Assembly (NCBI GenBank): GCA_033807695.1
Contig: CM066304.1
Coordinates: 1,302,001 to 1,366,000 of the forward strand
Reading direction: 5' to 3'
Origin: Daedaleopsis sinensis
Taxonomy: Eukaryota > Basidiomycota > Agaricomycetes > Polyporales > Polyporaceae
Length of the DNA stretch: 64,000 nucleotides
Positions 12,224 to 23,811 of this stretch are shown here, piece after piece. The position numbers were made by a program, and so were the translations under genes. The notes beneath the pieces are model-generated. The model ran no database searches, was not told the DNA's origin, and saw only the letters and a program-made list of their open reading frames with translations. Every line of letters begins with the position of its first letter. The first letter of the stretch is position 1.

Positions 12224-13006
12224 CCCTCCTACCCTCCACGCATATACTCTGACGGCTATTATGTGGGGCTGAGGATTACTACCCGGGATCGAGACTCTTA
12301 TGTCATTGCTCATTCAGCAATGTCTGTCACGCGGCCATGGAGATAAGAGAAGGAGAACCAGCCTGAGAATGGGACGGACATTGGATGGCCACAAGAAGGT
12401 CTTGGAATTGTAACATCCGACTTCGTTGGTTACATCCACACGAGCCAAAATGTTACTGGGTCACAACAGACTGAGGGCGGCTCATCTTGGTAAGAGACGA
12501 TGCACTATGGCATAATCCCCGAGACAATTGCCAAATCATGCTCAGACGCCTTCATAGCAGCCCGATAACCGGGGTTAATCAGCGGGGTTACACACGGCAA
12601 GGACGATTACCTACCTGGAGATTTTCGACAGCGGTCACTGTGACCTGGTAGACGTTCATGAAGATTCGTGACCAGAAGCGGAGGTAAGACTCAGAGATCA
12701 GGAGCAAGGGGTAGGCTGGACTTGGAGCGGGCGCGGGATAGCGCACGCGCTTTAAACTTTTATCGTTGGTGGACCGTCACGGGCGCGATTCTAACCGACC
12801 GCGCGGGCGACGAGGTGGGGATGGGGTCTTGCTAGGAGAGGAGAAGACAATCAGTTGTCGCTTCTTCATAGACTAGAAGTGTTTTCTTCCAGGGAAGGGT
12901 TGTTGTTTATCAAGTTGTCACTGCACCCGTCCTATCAGTCCATCAATGACGCATTCGACCCGGTTGGCAGGCGATGTACTTACTACAACATTCGAGACGG
13001 GAACGC
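12224..13006. other. Intergenic, nothing recognised
   Basis: GST promoter side and 3' flank of the deaminase-like gene. Only short incidental frames. Confidence 0.5.
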
Positions 13007-15145
13007 TCAGACCCACTTCACCCCGATCTCCCTCAGCCCCGCTTCAATCTCTTCAGAAGGCTGCGACGATGTTATCTCAAACGAGCTCCGTTCCGACGCT
13101 GCTGGAGAAGCCAACTTGGGATGCAAGCCAAGCTCGATTAGCTTCACGACTGTTTGCGAGAGCGTGTTCCTCAATCTACAAAGAATGTCTACCGGAAGAC
13201 CGGGAGGCGGGAACCACGGATAGATCACGCCATGCCGTCCTGGCAGAACGAACTGGGGTGATTTGCCATCCTTAACTCCTTGCTCGTTCAGCACGTCACA
13301 GAGCAACGCGCAGCAGTAGCAACACTTCTTCGAGACACCAATGGGGAGTTCGTCTGACTGATCCTACGGTAAGAGACAGGTCGAACTTGTGCGGCTAGCT
13401 GACAGCTTACCGGTAGATTGAGCGCGGATGGCCCCGCCCCGCGTGTGGCTTGGAACGCAGCACACATTAGTGCAGCTTCGGCATGGATCTCCGCACGCGG
13501 CTGTTGGTCCGGTTCATGGCGACCCTCCACTTTACGGAATACTTAGTTTGTCAAGCTTCTGCCTGTTGTCAATGAGCTCCCGCGAGTTCTCGTCAAGCTG
13601 CCCGCTATTCCTCTTTTCCGAATTGTAGAGGGGCAGAAGGAGATGTGTCGCCAACAGCTTCTTCATGTCTGTCACCAAACGCACAGTGTCGATTGTTGCC
13701 GAACTTGCTACATTGTGATTGAACACCTTCAGTGGCGCATTCGGCAGACGGCTGATGTTGCGGACCAAGGTGACAGGATCGGAGACTGGTACAGCCAACG
13801 AAGTGATGTAACGCAGGATGTGGTCCTTGTTGGACTCATGCTCCTCTTGCTCCCTGTCGTCCGCTACTTCACTAGTCAGCCTGGATCGAGGCATAAGGGT
13901 CGGGTAGAAGCGCACACGTGTCATCATCCTCGGTATCTGTGCAGTCGTCTGTTTCTTCGGTTCTGCTCCGGAGATGGTCGATCCAATGTCGGATGTGAGC
14001 GGCCAGATCCTCAGTAACAAGATGGGCAAGCGCCTGCGATCGCGCGAATTCATAGATGACCCAGACAGCAGATCGAGCGGACTTCATGGTTTCTTGGTCT
14101 TGCGGAGGTTGCGCCTTACCGAACAGGTCACTCGTTCTGCAACTGCGCTTCCTGCTACACCTACCCTCATCGTTGCTTCGCGTACTAGCAGGGATGCCGT
14201 CCACAAGATTAGGGCGGACGAAATTCAACGCGCCCTCTAGGGTTTCGAGTGACTGGAGGAGGATATCAGTCCACTGCCTCGCGTTTGTCGAGTTCAAGGG
14301 GTACACGCTGATCTCTAGTATGCCGGGCTCGCAGTTTGCGTTGCAGAAGGCTGGTATCCATCCGCTCGACCTCAAGCCTCGTAAGTCTCGGTTGTCGATC
14401 GTAATGGACTCGTGGATGTTCACGGCCGTCATTCTTCTCGTGTCGTGCTCGTGGATCAAGCGGATCGGGTTTGCACCCTACAGCCGCTGTCCGTCTCTCA
14501 AGCGTTTGAAGAGACGTCGATAGGTCCGGCACAGCGTGAACATAACGAGACCGTTTTTGACAACTTCTGGCTTTGAATACAGATGCTTGAGGAAATTGAG
14601 GAAGTCACGGACGTGTTCCTCGAAGCTGACATTGCTGCCATGCGAAACATCAATTATTGGGTTGTAGGGAAAAAAAGTATGCACACGTACGCGTTGAGCG
14701 CACGCATCTCGCTTGAATCGTCCCATGCATCTGCAGGCTCTTCGTAAGTCCCCTCCTTCGCATCCAGGGCCGGCTCTACACTTTCTACTGCGTCGTGTTT
14801 GATGCACCGGACAGCAAAGGGGCCTCGGGGGATATTCGTGCTCACGACGGAGGCAGATGACGTACTGATCGCCGGCGGGTAGAAGACAGCCGGTGACTGC
14901 TACAACTTCGTCGATGCTGAGGATAGAAGATAGACTAGTCCGCAAGTGAAGCTTGCCGGTCGTCGAGGAAGGCTGTGCCAGTGGCTTACCCTCTCGGAGA
15001 CCAACTTGAGTATGTAGATGACTGCACGGATCCCGTTCTCTTCGTCATATTCCTTCATGTCCGGGCTTGGAAAGAATTCGGCGGAACGAAAGGTGTGTCC
15101 AATTGTCTGTGAGGTTGGGGCAGGTGAGTGAGTTGTGTGAGACAT
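13007..15145 (-). CDS. Deaminase-fold protein (OTT_1508-like group), exon model incomplete
   Basis: The C-terminal two exons (~13530-13411 and 13363-13007) join in frame. They give EIHAEAALM and, across the intron, IGVSKKCCYCCALLC, then GRHGVIYPWFPPPGLP. HAE plus CxxC is the zinc/catalytic pattern of the cytidine-deaminase superfamily; the layout resembles the fungal OTT_1508-like deaminases (Pfam PF14441 type). Upstream pieces are the start MSHTTHSPAPTS (15145), a second exon with NIPRGPFAVRCIKHD, NVSFEEHVRDFLNFLKHLY, IRLIHEHDTRR, and an acidic region joined by a 46-47 nt intron near 13886-13932. Two points are unresolved: a TAG near 14521 that an intron ending TGTAG could remove, and a 1-nt frame break near 13535. 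The gene may be intact or recently damaged. Substrate unknown. Confidence 0.68.
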
Positions 15146-15536
15146 CGTGCACGGTGCACTAGGTGTAAGATCTTAAGATGACAAGCGAGAAGAGGCGAAA
15201 CGGCGCCAGCGCTAGTTTTGCAATTGTTGAAATTGAGTTCGATAGCTAGCTAACGAGTCAGCATAAGCTCCAGCACTCTTTCCTTCAATCTCTACAATGC
15301 CCAGCTGCTCAGATCAACTGTCGAGAGTCAACATTCTAAGTACACATGTTCTGCTGGTGCTGAGATTCGAATCATTCATCCTGGCGAAATTATACGCCTA
15401 GTGATCCTCTCGATGGGTCACGATCAGAGTCGACGATGCTCAACGCCGCGTAAACTGACGTGTATGTGGCCATGGGGATAGAATGTAGAAAGAAAGGGTG
15501 AATAAAGTACACTATGCCAATGTAATAAAATACTGT
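15146..15536. other. Intergenic, nothing recognised
   Basis: 5' flank of the deaminase-like gene and 3' flank of the nitronate monooxygenase. An AT-rich stretch near 15520-15536 may hold poly(A) signals. Confidence 0.5.
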
Positions 15537-16920
15537 TCATAGCTTCGCCTTAGGGCTGACCGTGACCTTCGCCGCGTTCTCCTGCAGAATCTGAGCCGCG
15601 TCGTTCACCATGCTATCCACAATCTCCTTCGCAGGAAGGACCTCGTGGATGAGCGCAGCGACACGGCCGATGAGCCACGCGCGGGACTCCAGCGACTTCT
15701 CCGGGTGCTCCTGCAGGTCGTGCTCGATCGGAAGGATGCCCTTGGCGGTCAGCTCCTTGATCTCTGCCTGGCGGTTGGTGTTCCTGCGCGACCACATCTC
15801 AGCGGTGTCCGACAGTCCTGATACAGCTCGCCGGAACACTCACCAGTCGTCGATATACGGGGTTTTCCGTACGCGCAAGGGCCGACCGGTGTAGATGAGC
15901 GTCGTCACGGCGTCCTCGTAGCCAGCAGTGATCACAGCCTCCTTGTGCGCCTTGGGCGCGCCCGCCTCCTTGCTCGCGACGAACCGCGTGCCGACCCAGA
16001 CAGCCTGCGCGCCCCACGCAAGGTTCGCGGCGAGCCCCCGGCCGTCGTAGACAGCACCGGCACCAACGACGTACACGGGGCCACCCGTGAGGGGCGACTT
16101 GTAGTTCTTGCAGATGTCGACACATGCGGGGATGAGGATGGACGCGGGGACGTCGCCGGTGTGTCCGCCGCCCTCGCCCGCCTGCGCGCAGATGAGGTCG
16201 ACACCGACGTCGAGTGCCTTCTTGACGTGCTTGGGGTGGCCGACCATCTGGTTCGCAACGAGCGGGTGAGGACTGTCTCTCTCGTAATCGCGTAGGGCGG
16301 CGGACTCACGTTCATAACGGGAATGCCCGCCCCATGAAGCTTGTCGACGACCCACTTCGGTGGAACACCGACGGCACAGACGAAGAGCCTGGCCTTCTCT
16401 TCGATGATGACATCAATGAGATCGGGGAGCTGGCCCTTGGTGTAGTCGTACTAAACATGCAGCGAGTGCTCCGTAAATCTCTGCTCATGTCGTGCAAGTC
16501 GGATCATGGGTACTCACGTTGGTCTTGCGCGCGCTGCCACCGACCTGGGGAAGGAGCAGATCCACGCCGAACGGTGCGTTCTTGTCGATAAGGTCGTCCT
16601 TGATGGCCTTGATCTGCGCACCAGAGAAAGAAGAGGAACAGGGGTTCGCGTGAGCGCGTCTCGCACAGAAGGGGTCGCGCGAACGTACCTGCGCCCGCAT
16701 GATCTTGGGCGTGTACCCGACACCGCCAATGACACCGAGGCCACCCGCGTTCGTCACCGCGGCGGCCAACTCGGGGCCTGCGGCGACGTTCATGCCTGTT
16801 GAAAGAATATTCGTGAGCTCTGGTTCCTTGTGCACACGACCAGGAATTGTGCTCACCTGCGAGCAGGACGGGGTGCTTAATGCCGAAGAGCTTTGTGAGC
16901 GGGGTTTCAATGGTGGCCAT
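15537..16920 (-). CDS. Nitronate monooxygenase (2-nitropropane dioxygenase family)
   Basis: FMN-dependent enzyme oxidising alkyl nitronates to carbonyls and nitrite. Exons: 16920-16857, 16795-16689, 16613-16518, 16450-16310, 16247-15844, 15783-15537 (352 residues); all phases agree. A TIM barrel is read from TKLFGIKHPVLLAG and GMNVAAGPELAAAVTNAGG, through FGVDLLLPQVGG and FVCAVGVPPKWVVDKLH, to ICAQAGEGGGHTGD (substrate/His region) and VYVVGAGAVYDGRG (FMN phosphate binding). VGTRFVASKEA follows, as in the family. The start at 16920 gives MATIETPLTKLFG, which matches the usual family N-terminus. Length is normal for the family. Confidence 0.93.
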
Positions 16921-17892
16921 GGCGGATGAAATGTGGGGGAAGTTGGGGAAATCAACGAGGAGAGGGGAGGGCTTTATGGCGACGCGGGGTTACGGCGCCC
17001 GGGACTTGTTAGTTGCCGGCACGTGAAATATAAGCAGGATCCCTTCCAGATCACCGGCGCTTCGGCACCTCTTCCTCGCGAAGATTTGAATCTGGTCAAG
17101 CTTCTTGACCAGTCAATCGCGGAATCAAACGATGTAGTGTATTCCCAGCTTGTTCTATTGACTTTGCATTGCAGCTGTGTACTCTACAAGAGACAGCTTG
17201 GAGTTTACCGCTACCTCTAAGCTTAAGTACTCAAATTACTGATGTGATAATGTCCGGCGCGGGGAACCCTACGTTAGTCCGGGACCGCGAAAACAAGTTG
17301 CCATGCGGGGTATTGCATCTGTAATACATAGTTTCGACGTAATGATCTCAGACCCCGCGGGCCCCTTGTGCCCCCTGTGGCGAGCACCGGGGCACAACAA
17401 CGACCGATATTGCCGGTAGTGGACACAGTCGAGAACACCGTAATGCATGGTCATCTGCCAGCGGCCGGGACGGTGGACCTGTTCGTGGTAGACATGATGT
17501 GACGGGTGGGCATGAGAAGATGAGTTCCGACAATGCTAAATGGGATTGAATAGAAATGCTGTCCGTGCGGCCTGCGATACGATTATTCCTGTATACTCGT
17601 TGTGAATCTCCCGATGCCCGCTGTAGCCGGACAAAGGGCAGATGGAAGAAGAGGGACGGAGAGGTATAGGTGTATAGAGCTTACAGCAGAGCGACGAGCC
17701 TGAGGGCGGTGGGCGGGACACAACACGGGGAGGATGCAAGTCACGGGAAGTGTATAAACAAACATGACAGGGAGCGGATAGGTGTGCGAGGGCGGTGACG
17801 TGAATGTGGAAGGTAGTGTCAAATAACGAGATCACGAACTGCGAGCCTCGCCAGTCGCAAAATCAAACGCAAAGTCAAAAAAGAGGCCGAGG
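16921..17892. other. Intergenic ~1 kb, nothing recognised
   Basis: Contains the nitronate monooxygenase promoter; a CATAAAG word on the minus strand near 16975 could be its TATA element. The rest holds no supported gene. Confidence 0.5.
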
Positions 17893-19935
17893 TCATGGCG
17901 GAGCATTCCGTGCTTCTGCGGCTGCAGCCGCGCCGGCTTGTCGCATGAGTCGTCGCAGCCGGGCAAGCTCGATAGCCAGTGTCCTGCATGCCAGCGCACA
18001 TCAGCAGCTGTAGGTAGAACTCAACAAGTCGTGACAGGTGAGAAGACACATACCGTGCAGTCTGAATTGCCTCGTCGCTTTCCAGTGCATGCCGGTCCAC
18101 CTCCCCTCTCAAGTCCTGCATCTCCTCCTTCAGCACGACCTCCATATTCTCCGCTATCCGCTTGTTTTCGTGCAATAGCCACCGGACCTCGCCTAGCCCG
18201 CCCGACTCGCGCTCTTTCCGCACCGCCTCGAGTAGTGACCGGTACTTGCGCCCCATCTCCTCCGAGTCCGACTTGAGCTTCTCCTCCCTCCGTGCCATCT
18301 CCTCACGTAGACTCACGGCGTCCCGTTCGAACGAGGAGACGAGGCCCTTGATCGAGTCCCGGAGTACGACGTACTCGCGCTCCGCCTTTTGTGTCCGCGC
18401 CGTACACTCCGTCAGCGACGTCTCCATCTCGCGGATCGTCTTCTTCGACGTCGACGTCTCGTTCTTCAGCTGCGACTTGAGCGTGATCACCTCCGCCTCC
18501 GCCTTCCGCGCCCGATCCAGGACCTGGGCCGAGTTGGCACCCCCTTCTATTGTCGTGCACGTAGGGAAGGGCCACGCACCTCCTGCAGCAGACGCTCTTT
18601 CCGCGCCACCACATTATTCAGCCCCTCGTTCTCCAGCCGCAACCGCTCTCGCACCTCCTTCAGGTCCTCCGTCTGCCGCGTTAGCTGGCTGACCTGCCGC
18701 TGGCTCACGCGCAGCTGCGCCTTCGTGTTCTCTAGCGCGTTCTTCGCGTTCAGGACCCCCGCCTGCAGGTCTGCGAGCACCTTCGTCGTGTTCCCGGGGG
18801 CGAACGACGCCCGCCGCGGGGAGATCGCGCCGGACGATGTGGTCGATACGTTCAGGCTGGCCGATTGCGAGGAGCTGCCCATGTCCTCCCCTGCCAGCGC
18901 GCGTGCGTTTCCTGTGGACATGACAACGTCAGTGCTTGCGCCGAGACGCACGAGGCGATTGCAAGATAGAGTGTAACGGCGCTTGTGATACGGCGTCCCA
19001 GCGATGAGATGAAACCCATGCGAGCCGCTTCGCCGGAAAGAGTCATGACGCCATCGTGTAAGCTTAAGTACGGTACGGAAACCGTCAGCGTCATCCGAGT
19101 ACTACCCTTTGCACCGAATGCTCCAGCCTGCCTGGCCACCCATCCAACAGGCCCCACTACCATCATGTCCATCGTAGGTATGCCATTTGTACAGCTATCG
19201 TTTCGAGACTCCATCATGGGGAACAAACGGAGGAGGGATTCACGAACCTACTGACGAGACAGGAATGCCTGCCCCGACTTCGGCCTGAGCATGAAACGCA
19301 CGAGGGTCGGACGAAGAGCAGGACTCACGACTTAATGTCCGTGTTGGGCTGTTCGTCCGGTATCCAGGCCCCGCGCCCGTCGGGATGCCCTCCCGTATCC
19401 CGTTCTCATCTGCGAACGACATCTTGGGGTCTCTTCTCGGCAATGGGAGCCCTGACTCTGGTCCAGCGAGGCCCTGTAGTGCGTCGTAGCTGCTCCGACG
19501 GGCGAGTTTTGGGTTGATAGTGGTGCTACTGCCGCTGCCGCTGCTGAGGGACGGGTCGAGCTCGGCGGGGGACATGGGCGGGGAGTTGAAGATGCCGGGC
19601 GGGAGCGGGCGGGGGCCACGGAGGACGGTGTTCTCGAGGGCGGCGAGCTGGGCTTGCTGGTGGCGGATGTTGTGTTTGAGAGTGGACATCTGGTGTCGGA
19701 TGGCGACTGCAGGATCATCCGTGTGGGCGCTCGTTCAGTCCGGGGGATCTTTCGTCATGACAGCAGCGAGGGAAGGAGGAGGTGCTGTAGACGTGGCTGG
19801 CAGATGGAGGTCGTACGCACCTGTCTCGTCCCCCAGCGTGACCGACGGCGATGAGCGCCCCGAACCTCTTGAGGACGGCCGAGAGGATGGGCGGGGCGGT
19901 GAGAGTGGTGAGTTCAGGTAGTTACCGTTTGACAT
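17893..19935 (-). CDS. Coiled-coil protein of unknown function
   Basis: Exons: 19935-19821, 19706-19329, 18911-18580, 18523-18054, 17983-17893; phases agree throughout (461 residues). The N-terminal half is Ser/Pro/Gly-rich and disordered (PLSPPRPSSRPSSRGS; LPPGIFNSPPMSP) but includes a short coil, IRHQMSTLKHNIRHQQAQL. The C-terminal half is continuous coiled coil (NALENTKAQLRVSQRQVSQL; DLRGEVDRHALESDEA) ending RLRRLMRQAGAAAAAEA. No catalytic domain is visible. The 417-nt intron between exons 2 and 3 is long for this genome and may hide another exon. A cytoskeletal role is conceivable but not shown. Confidence 0.75.
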
Positions 19936-20615
19936 TGACTGGATAGCGTCGGGCGTCGGGCGAGCCGGCTAGAATGGTAGGGAAGTGGGGGGAAAGGGTC
20001 GTCGAAATCGGGTGTCGTCGTGGACGACGAGTGTCTGAGTAAGTGTCTGAGTGTCATGCTCGCAGTCGTCGCGAACGCTGTGCTCAGCTTCCTCGGCGGT
20101 TCAACCTTTCCCACGGTTATACATGTACAGCGTCGCCATCGACTGTCGAGGACGCGGTCGTCATCACACAGTGCTTTCAGCTAAACGGATTGTTCTCATC
20201 ATCTCAATCTCATGCTCGAAATATTTTCCTTGAGTAGTATCAGCTACACCAATACTACAAACGGCCCATCGCGTCAGCCTGAATGGGTAGTGCACGATAC
20301 TCCCCAGTCTCCCCTCGAGGACGGCATACTCATTCAATAGCGCTACTAACCAAAGCGTCGCGTGCGACTCGAAGGAAAGCCATCAAGACATCAAATCGTC
20401 ATCCAGGGTAGTGATTGCAGAAATGAGATACAACAGGAGAAGCGCACCCACCGCCACGTGTGCCTCTTGCAAAGTTTGGGGCTTCAGTCCTTCATGATCG
20501 CAGGCAAAGGTCGGATTACATAGCCCTCCACGATAGACTGTTCAACATACATACCAATTGCAATGTCAGAATACCGGAAGCAACGACACGAGTGAGAACC
20601 GTGCGCGTAGCCCGC
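19936..20615. other. Intergenic, nothing recognised
   Basis: 5' flank of the coiled-coil gene and 3' flank of the RING gene. No supported feature. Confidence 0.5.
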
Positions 20616-22141
20616 TCAGAACTTCTCTCTCCTCCTCGACCCGTACTGTACAGGCACGAGGGGCTTCCCCTTCTCGTTGACCTTGATGACGGACGGAACG
20701 GAGGCGCGCTTCTGCTCCTGTAGCTTCAGCGAACCGCCCGGTTTGGCCGGTCGCCCAGGTAGTGTCCAGTCCGAGGAGAACATCGGTCTCTTCGTTTCGG
20801 GCCGGATAGCGGCTCGGGACGACGAAGCTTGCGCTTGAAGTCGCGACAGGTTACCCAAGCTCACGGCAGCGTTCTCAGCTTCACGAGGCGGGGAGTCGTC
20901 GCCTTCAGAACGCCTCCTCTTCCGCGGGCTGATACTGCTTGGGGATACGCCAAGTTGCGATGCGTATAGCTCACCCTGAGTCGGAAGAAGTAGTCAACAC
21001 GATGAAGACGGTCAATCCAAGGACACGTTCAACGCACCTCGACATTGTCGACGGACCCTGGCTCCGGGAGAACTACAAGCTCGTCTGGGAGCGCTTCGTT
21101 CAACACAGAGCGGAGAGGTTGTGCGTTGCTCAGAGGGTATTCCGGTTGGCGATTACGCTCCTTGACCTCCTCGCGGAGCTCCTTGATCTTGACTCTCTGC
21201 TTCCTTTCCTGCACATACATGCACGTCAGGCATGCGATGAATAAGAGCCGCTAGCGGAATACAGACCTGATCCTTGAGTTCTCGCAACATGTCATGTAAC
21301 CGCTTCGTGTCTTCTGTCTTCTGGGCGATCTCCATCTTGTGCTCCTCCTTCTGTACCTTGATGGTCTTCTCGAGCTGTTCGATCTTATTCTGCGCCTCCC
21401 GAAGCTCGCTCCTCGTCTTCTGCAGCGTCGGCAAAGTCTGCTCCGACGCTCTCACCGCTTCGTCCGCGAGTCTCTCGGCCTTTGTGGTCGCGTCCCTGGA
21501 TGTCTTCACCTTCCCACGCAACTGGACGATCTCTTCACGCTGGGTTGCAATCTTATCGAGCATGGGGGCCATTCCCCGCCAGCGCGCTGCTACCGCAGTG
21601 AGTAGACCCTATCGTATAATACAGGAAGACAGTCCCGGCAATTGAACATGGCCCTTATGGGGAACAAGAAGCAGTTTGCGAACTCACCAGCAGACAGTCG
21701 CGGCCGTCCATCATCTTTGAGACCTTCTCCACTCCCTCCGCCGCGCGTTCGACTGTGTGTGCTCGTTGCCCTGACTCCAGGGCTCCTATGTCCCGCAGTG
21801 CCGAGGATACTTGGCGATGGAACGCGTCTGCATGGCAAATGCGCGCGTTCTCTCCAGAGGTGGCGGCTTGAGACGCGGAGTCGGCATACTCGAGGAATAT
21901 GGGATGAGGTTCACACCTCTTGAAGGCTTTGCGACAGTGCGGACAAGGATACTTGCTACGCGTCGCAGGAGTGACTTCCAAGTATCTATGGATACAATCC
22001 GCGCAATTGGTATGTCCTAGACACAGGTCAGCTCAAGAATACCAGCTCGCTCTCGTGCAACTAACCACAAGGCAAGGCACGGATATCGGTGATAGTGTGG
22101 TGGTCTTGACATATGTTGCACAGGACTAGTACTGTTGGCAT
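20616..22141 (-). CDS. RING-finger coiled-coil protein (probable E3 ubiquitin ligase), copy 1
   Basis: Exons: 22141-22066, 22016-21688, 21608-21267, 21208-21038, 20975-20616; all phase-consistent (425 residues). The N-terminal C3HC4 RING reads CNICQDHHTITDIRALPCGHTNC ligands in order: C8, C11, then CGHTNCADC and CPHC. The domain is split by intron 1 within PCG|HTNC. A middle coiled coil (LRGKVKTSRDATTKAERLAD to KVQKEEHKMEIAQKTED) follows. The tail is basic (SPRKRRRSEGDD, a possible nuclear signal) with MFSSDWTLPGRP near the C-terminus. RING proteins of this shape transfer ubiquitin from E2 enzymes; the substrate is unknown. Confidence 0.86.
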
Positions 22142-22413
22142 CTCAGGCAGTCGTAGACGTGTCGAAGGGTATCGAGGGGGAGGTTCAGAGGATGGGAACG
22201 TGGGAATCGCGAACGCGACGCGGGTTTGAATACGCGCACGTCACATTTCACGTGACCGTTCCACGGGGCGTGCTGCTTGCTTTAAATTCAGGCTGGTGCT
22301 GCGGTAGTGATATCATAACTTGTCTTCATCCATTGACCCAACCCCCAGAGTATGTCCGAACTCTTCATTTTGTTACTTGAGCTCGTTGCCAACGCTGAAC
22401 ATTCACAACAGAC
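22142..22413. other. Divergent promoter region
   Basis: Lies between the RING gene (minus) and BTB copy B (plus). It contains TTTAAA near 22279 and an apparent 62-nt 5' intron (22350-22411, GTATGT...CAG) ending 2 nt before the BTB start codon. Confidence 0.45.
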
Positions 22414-23417
22414 ATGGAAGGTCAACTTGAAGGCGGCCATAATCGGGCTACTTCCACCGTGACGATCGATCCACCCCCTCGCATCGATACAGCGTCCGCT
22501 CCGTTCAATAAGACTTGCGCAGACATCACACTTCGCACCTCCGACAATGTCGATTTCTAAGTCTGGAAGGGTATCCTCATTGAGTCGTCTCCTGTCCTGG
22601 CAGATATGTTTCTGCTCGGAGACAAGCTCGTTGAGAAGGAGTCGACTTCTGTGGTTAACGTCCTCGAGTCGAGCGCCGTTTTGGACCCACTCCTCCGCAT
22701 CTGCTATCCCCCGCCGCACCCTCATCTCTCCTCTCTCGACGATCTCAAGCCAGTCATTGCTGCTGCACACAAGTATCAGATGGAGGGGGTGCTGGAGGTT
22801 CTGAAGGAGGAGCTCATGAAGCACGTCCAGACCGCTCCTCTGCGAGCATACGTAATCGCCATCAGCTTCGACATGCAGGACGCAGCGGGGGCCGCAGCAC
22901 GGCACTTACTGAATCACCATCCCCACGACGAGTATGTCCCCGAACTCGAAGGATTCAACGCCGGCTCGTACCACCGCCTCCTTGCTTATCGCAGGCAATG
23001 TACGCAGGCCCTCGCCGACATGATCGCAAGTCAGCTGTCGTGGCTCCCGGATGGCCAATGGCAGCCGTTCCTCACATGTGGATGTCGGGGTGCGTCCGTG
23101 CAGGTCATCCTTCGCAATTCCAACGCCGTACGCAAACCTACGGGGTGGTTCTGGGACCACTACCAGCGCATGGGTACACTTCTGGCCGAACGTCCGTGTC
23201 GGGCGGCCATCGAGGACCCGACGTTGATCAACCGTGCAGTCGTAGAGGCTTCTGGCTGCGAAACCTGTAGAAAACACGTGCACGAAGGTTTGCACGCGTT
23301 CACGACCCAGTTCAAGGACGAAATCGATCGCAGAATCGAGGCGGTGAGCCATTTGCGCGCATCTACATCTTACTATCTGCTAACTCGATTTTGTAGGTTC
23401 CATTGCCCTTGCAGTAA
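22414..23417 (+). pseudogene. BTB/POZ protein copy B with in-frame stop codon
   Basis: Exon 22414-23343 plus the short last exon 23397-23417 (VPLPLQ, stop) give a family-length frame of 316 codons. Codon 49 (22558-22560) is TAA, where paralogues have His in VDFHVF/VDFRVF. The BTB core therefore breaks inside its first strand pair. Everything after the stop is well preserved: SSPVLADMF, LLRICYPPPHP, AAHKYQMEGVL, GFNAGSYHRLLAYRRQC, LTCGCRG, and GCETCRKHVHEGL. A later ATG at 22606 could give a truncated product lacking the first BTB strands. Either a recent nonsense allele, or an N-terminally shortened protein. Confidence 0.75.
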
Positions 23418-23811
23418 TTGGTTTTCTCCACAGTTTGACCCGAATACGTAGAATCACACCATGCTCGGGTTTGATAGTGCTTGCAAGCATGTTCTCTCCT
23501 CTCTCGTCTTGTTCAAACTCATGCAACACCCTGTTCGAAGAAATAAGGTTCGAACTTTATGAACTGATTCTCACGTGTTTGGCAGGCCTTCCGGCATCGA
23601 CTACCGCAGTGCCCTTGCTTCTTCGAGAGCTGTACGTCTTCTAAGGGTCCGTGAGAGTGCGTACGACCGTATATAAGTCACCACATCGGTAGTCCACCTA
23701 CATCAGCCTCTCTTCCTCAGGCCTCAGTCCTAAGGCCTAGTGTTTCTGCCATGTGAATATCTCTTTACGTCGTCGTTGACGGTCTGCATACTGACTGTCT
23801 TGCTCCTCCAG
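23418..23811. other. Spacer and 5' leader of BTB copy C
   Basis: Contains a TATA box at 23670 and a probable 59-nt intron 23753-23811 (GTGAAT...CCAG) ending exactly before the ATG at 23812. Confidence 0.45.
23670..23677 (+). promoter_or_regulatory. TATA box of BTB copy C
   Basis: TATATAAG, 142 nt before the ATG with a leader intron between. The 14-nt word TATATAAGTCACCA is also found upstream of the 7TM gene at 57353. Confidence 0.45.

Noticed and set aside
13643..14017. Plus-strand frame inside the deaminase-like gene
   Set aside because: Shadow frame; the minus strand carries conserved deaminase motifs and consistent splice sites.
15360..15400. attcgaatc word resembling a tRNA T-loop
   Set aside because: The flanking bases do not pair as a 5-bp stem and no acceptor or anticodon arms are present.
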